Shown here piece by piece: positions 60,920 to 64,000 of a DNA stretch of 64,000 bases. The DNA comes from GAS188 sp044445965. GTDB lineage: Bacteria; Pseudomonadota; Alphaproteobacteria; Rhizobiales; Beijerinckiaceae. The notes beneath the pieces were generated by a model. The model searched no databases. It was not told where the DNA came from and saw nothing but the letters and a program-made list of their open reading frames with translations. Positions within the stretch are counted from its first letter, which is position 1; every line of letters starts with the position of its first letter. The position numbers and the translations under genes are program-made. The DNA is taken from contig JBIOEJ010000008.1 in assembly GCA_044445965.1 (NCBI GenBank), positions 1 to 64,000 of the forward strand, in the 5' to 3' direction.

Positions 60920-62530
60920 ATGCGGTCACGCACGCGCCTGCTCCATGGGCTCAGCTTGCTTCTGGCCTTTATCTTCTGGGCCGTTCCATCTGCTCAAGCG
61001 GCCGGCCGCGCCGAATTGGTGACGCGCTTCGCCACCGAGAACTTCGGCGAGATCGAAGGCGCGGTCACGGCTCTCGCCGCAAGCGGAGACGAAGCCGCGC
61101 AGATCATCATTTCGGCATTGGCCGACCGAAGACTGTTCTACAGCCCGTCCGACAAGCGCGTCTTCTACAAGGACGAGGCCGGCAAGACTTTCGACGCCGC
61201 GACCTCGGCCGAGATCGCCGATCCGCCGGGCGGGCTGAAGCCGGTGCGGCTCAACAATCGCGTGCGCTCGACGATCGAGGCGGCGCTCGGCTCGCTTACC
61301 CTCATGGCAGCCGATCCGGCGAAGCGGCTCGAAGCCGCGGAAGCCGTGTTCAAGTCGCGCGATCCCACGGCGCTCGCGGCCCTCGACGCGGCACTGTCCA
61401 AGGAAGCCGATCCGTCCGTGAAGCGGGTCGTGCAGCAGGCCCGCGCCGCCATCCTCATCCAGAAGGCGGATGCGCCGGAGGCCGATCGCCTCGAGGCCAT
61501 ACGCCTGATCCGCGATCGTGGCGACCAGGACGCCTTGTCGCTGTTGCGGTCGATCGCTCCCGACGCCTCCGCCTCGATCAAGGAGGCGGCGGCCTCCGCG
61601 ATATCGTCCATAGAGAACCGCCTTGCCCTTTGGGCGACCGTCCAGAATGCCTGGTACGGATTGTCCCTCGGCTCCGTGCTGCTGCTCGCCGCCATCGGTC
61701 TTGCCGTGACCTTCGGCGTGATGGGCGTGATCAACATGGCCCATGGCGAGATGGTGATGCTCGGCGCCTACACGACCTTCGTGATCCAGGACGCGATGCG
61801 CCAGCACGGCTCGACGAATATGGGCCTTGCTCTCGCCCTCGCCATTCCGGCGGCTTTCCTGGTTTCCGGTATCGCCGGCATGGTCATCGAGCGCAGCGTC
61901 ATCCGCTTTCTCTATGGTCGGCCGCTCGAAACCCTGCTCGCGACCTGGGGCATTTCGCTCATCTTGCAGCAGGCGGTGCGCACCGGCTTCGGTCCGACCA
62001 ACCGCGAGGTCGATACGCCGAACTTCATGTCCGGCGCCTTCCAGCTCGGCGGCATGCAGATCACCCTGAACCGTCTTGCCATCATCCTGTTCGCGGTGGC
62101 CGTGTTCGTAGCGTTGCAGATCGTACTGCGCTTCACCAGCTTCGGCTTGCGTACGCGCGCCGTCACCCAGAACCGGCGCATGGCGTCCTCGATGGGCATC
62201 AGGACCAACTGGATCGACGCGCTCACCTTCGGCCTGGGCTCAGGCATCGCCGGGCTCGCCGGCGTCGCCCTGTCGCAGATCGACAATGTCTCGCCCAATC
62301 TCGGCCAGGGCTACATCATCGATTCCTTCCTGGTCGTGGTCTTCGGCGGCGTCGGCAATCTCTGGGGTACTCTGATCGGCGCCTTGTCGATCGGCATGGC
62401 GAACAAGTTCCTCGAGCCTTTCGCCGGCGCGGTGCTCGGCAAGATCGCGCTCCTGGTCTTCATCATCCTGTTCATCCAGAAACGGCCGAGGGGGCTGTTC
62501 GCCCTGAGGGGCCGCGCGGTCGAAGCCTGA
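60920..62530 (+). CDS. urtB: Urea ABC transporter permease UrtB
   Basis: 536 residues. Signal-like segment (about 8-28), then a periplasmic region of about 210 residues made of helical repeats, then the LivH-type permease (ATVQNAWYGLSLGSVLLLAAIGLAVTFGVMGVINMAHGEM onward, in pieces) with TRAVTQNRRMASSMGIRT as the coupling loop. The N-terminal domain is standard for UrtB of proteobacteria and is absent in LivH. Pairs with UrtC, whose start is 2 bases after this stop. Confidence 0.94.
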   Translation: MRSRTRLLHGLSLLLAFIFWAVPSAQAAGRAELVTRFATENFGEIEGAVTALAASGDEAAQIIISALADRRLFYSPSDKRVFYKDEAGKTFDAATSAEIADPPGGLKPVRLNNRVRSTIEAALGSLTLMAADPAKRLEAAEAVFKSRDPTALAALDAALSKEADPSVKRVVQQARAAILIQKADAPEADRLEAIRLIRDRGDQDALSLLRSIAPDASASIKEAAASAISSIENRLALWATVQNAWYGLSLGSVLLLAAIGLAVTFGVMGVINMAHGEMVMLGAYTTFVIQDAMRQHGSTNMGLALALAIPAAFLVSGIAGMVIERSVIRFLYGRPLETLLATWGISLILQQAVRTGFGPTNREVDTPNFMSGAFQLGGMQITLNRLAIILFAVAVFVALQIVLRFTSFGLRTRAVTQNRRMASSMGIRTNWIDALTFGLGSGIAGLAGVALSQIDNVSPNLGQGYIIDSFLVVVFGGVGNLWGTLIGALSIGMANKFLEPFAGAVLGKIALLVFIILFIQKRPRGLFALRGRAVEA

Positions 62531-62532
62531 CC

Positions 62533-63705
62533 ATGCGCGCCTCCGGACCTTTCGGATTCGTGGGGCCGCTGGGCGCGGCGTTTCTCGGGCTCCTGGCGAT
62601 CGCCGCCATCGCCGTGCCGCTCGCGAACCTCATGGCTCCGGCGTCTTCGGCGCTGCATGTCTCCACGGGCGGCATGGCGCTCGCCGGGAAATATCTGTGC
62701 TACGCGCTGCTTGCCGTCGCCCTCGATCTCGTCTGGGGATATTGCGGCATCCTGTCGCTCGGCCATGGCGCCTTCTTCGCGCTCGGGGGCTATGCGATGG
62801 GCATGTATCTCATGCGCCAGATCGGCTCGCGCGGGGTCTACGGCAACCCGCTGCTGCCGGATTTCATGGTCTTCCTCAACTGGACGAAGCTGCCCTGGTA
62901 CTGGTCGGGCTTCGATGGGTTCCCCTTCGCCGCCGTGATGGTGCTGATGGCGCCCGGCATTCTCGCCTTCGTGTTCGGCTGGTTCGCCTTCCGCTCGCGC
63001 GTCACCGGCGTCTATCTCTCCATCATCACCCAGGCGATGACCTATGCGTTGCAGCTCGCCTTCTTCCGCAACGATATGGGGTTCGGCGGCAATAACGGCA
63101 TGACCGATTTCAAGGATATTCTCGGCTTTCCGGTGCAGGCCGATGCGACGCGCGCGGCGCTGTTCTCGGCCACCTGCCTGGCGCTCGCGCTCGGCTATCT
63201 CTTATGCCGCGCCATCGTCGCCTCGAAGCTCGGCAAGGTGCTCATCGCTGTCCGCGATGCCGAGAGCCGGGTGCGCTTCCTCGGCTATCGCGTCGAGAAC
63301 TACAAGGTCTTCGTGTTCACGATCTCGGCCTGCCTCGCGGGGATCGCCGGCGCGCTCTATGTGCCTCAGGTCGGCATCATCAACCCGTCCGAGTTCGCGC
63401 CCGGAAACTCGATCGAGATGGTCATCTGGGTTGCGGTCGGCGGACGCGGGACGCTGGTCGGTGCGGCTTTGGGCGCGATCCTCGTCGCTTGGGCGAAGAC
63501 GACTTTCACCAGCGGCCCGCTCGCGGAATATTGGTTGTTCGCGCTCGGGGGCCTGTTCGTGCTCGTCACCCTGTTCCTGCCGAAAGGCGTGCTCGGCACC
63601 GTCTTGGGCTTGTTCCGGCCGAGATCTTCGCCCGCGCCGGTCGCCGATCCGACCCCTGCACCTTCCACCGACACGGTGGAGGAAACCTCGATCCCGGCGA
63701 GGTAA
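62533..63705 (+). CDS. urtC: Urea ABC transporter permease UrtC
   Basis: 390 residues, LivM family. YALLAVALDLVWGYCGILSLG and HGAFFALGGYAMGMYLMRQ early, MGFGGNNGMTDFKDILGF (UrtC-specific NNG.TDF), and the coupling loop VRDAESRVRFLGYRVENYK. The C-terminal 25 residues are Pro/Ala-rich. ATG two bases after the urtB stop; urtD follows after 4 bases. Confidence 0.94.
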   Translation: MRASGPFGFVGPLGAAFLGLLAIAAIAVPLANLMAPASSALHVSTGGMALAGKYLCYALLAVALDLVWGYCGILSLGHGAFFALGGYAMGMYLMRQIGSRGVYGNPLLPDFMVFLNWTKLPWYWSGFDGFPFAAVMVLMAPGILAFVFGWFAFRSRVTGVYLSIITQAMTYALQLAFFRNDMGFGGNNGMTDFKDILGFPVQADATRAALFSATCLALALGYLLCRAIVASKLGKVLIAVRDAESRVRFLGYRVENYKVFVFTISACLAGIAGALYVPQVGIINPSEFAPGNSIEMVIWVAVGGRGTLVGAALGAILVAWAKTTFTSGPLAEYWLFALGGLFVLVTLFLPKGVLGTVLGLFRPRSSPAPVADPTPAPSTDTVEETSIPAR

Positions 63706-63709
63706 GACG

Positions 63710-64000
63710 ATGGCCGAGCTCATCCGCAGCCTTCTCTATCTCGACGGGGTGTCGGTTTCCTTCGACGGTTTCAAGGCGCTGCGCGAGCTGTCCTTGACCA
63801 TCGAGCCCGGCGAGATGCGCGCCATCATCGGCCCGAACGGCGCCGGCAAGACCACGATGATGGATGTGATCACCGGCAAGACCCGCCCCGACAAAGGCGA
63901 TGTGCTCTTCGAAGGCAGTATCGAGCTCACAAGGCTCGACGAGGCGCAGATCGCCGGCCTCGGCATCGGCCGCAAGTTCCAGAAACCGACAGTCTTCGAG
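63710..64000 (+). CDS. urtD: Urea ABC transporter ATPase UrtD (partial, runs off the window)
   Basis: First 97 residues only. LDGVSVSFDGFKALRELSL, then Walker A GPNGAGKTT (41-49), DVITGKTRPDKGDV and GIGRKFQKPTVFE, the UrtD-type continuation. UrtE and possibly urease genes are expected beyond the window. Confidence 0.94.
   Translation, partial: MAELIRSLLYLDGVSVSFDGFKALRELSLTIEPGEMRAIIGPNGAGKTTMMDVITGKTRPDKGDVLFEGSIELTRLDEAQIAGLGIGRKFQKPTVFE

Noticed and set aside
1..64000. CRISPR arrays, rRNA genes and intact insertion sequences
   Set aside because: No regularly spaced direct repeats, no conserved rRNA segments and no transposase-like proteins were found in any frame.

Overview
This is a GC-rich (mid-60s % by eye), densely coded chromosomal window from an alphaproteobacterium, most likely a member of Hyphomicrobiales (Rhizobiales). 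The inference rests on gene content: a fused LivM-LivG transporter protein, a urea urtABCD operon with a long periplasmic N-terminus on UrtB, DUF815 and DUF4424 proteins, Tat-exported TRAP binding protein, an EpmAB-modified EF-P, and GTG/TTG starts throughout. About 50 protein genes, one tRNA and one pseudogene can be supported. No rRNA, CRISPR array, intact insertion sequence or phage genes were seen, and no gene for a recognisable transcription factor.

Layout. 1-4.4 kb: end of a proline-rich protein, then on the minus strand a polar amino-acid ABC uptake operon (binding protein, two permeases, a 3-hydroxyisobutyrate-dehydrogenase-type enzyme, but no ATPase) and a second binding protein. 4.6-10.2 kb: Mrp/ApbC P-loop protein and a TRAP binding protein on the plus strand, facing the TRAP membrane subunits DctQ/DctM and an EamA exporter on the minus strand. 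10.2-19.2 kb: housekeeping and unknown genes (moaA, L,D-transpeptidase, DUF815 ATPase, EF-G-like GTPase, ChaC, DUF4424, a membrane protein, a methyltransferase). 19.5-22.8 kb: a PaaK-like adenylate-forming enzyme with its own ABC-2 exporter, the least explained module here. 22.9-32.2 kb: sugar-related genes (a 1102-residue GH94-type phosphorylase, EamA transporter, SDR, 3-hydroxyacyl-CoA/gulonate-type dehydrogenase, orphan AceE-like E1). 32.2-36.1 kb: glpK, glpD and a class I glutamine amidotransferase in one overlapping minus-strand operon. 36.2-44.6 kb: M20 amidohydrolase, then two tandem amidohydrolases, a Rieske ferredoxin, and an RND efflux pair. 44.6-49.4 kb: a five-gene minus-strand operon resembling three-subunit opine / D-hydroxyproline dehydrogenases, plus an aspartate-dehydrogenase-like protein and an orphan binding protein. 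49.5-50.85 kb: vapBC, a frameshifted DUF4145 remnant and tRNA-Gln(CTG), probably the scar of an element that used the tRNA 3' end. 51-56 kb: branched-chain amino-acid transporter livF-livMG-livH-livK. 56.3-59.3 kb: epmB, epmA and efp, a complete EF-P lysylation set. 59.4-64 kb: urtA-urtB-urtC-urtD (urtD cut by the window end).

A common thread is nitrogen acquisition. Three transporter operons (polar amino acid, liv, urt) each carry a good sigma-54 type -24/-12 element (GG-N10-GC) 50-90 bp before the binding-protein gene, which suggests shared NtrC-type control; this was read by eye and is not proven. Two of the transporter operons also have a strong hairpin directly after the binding-protein gene, a usual arrangement for making more binding protein than permease.
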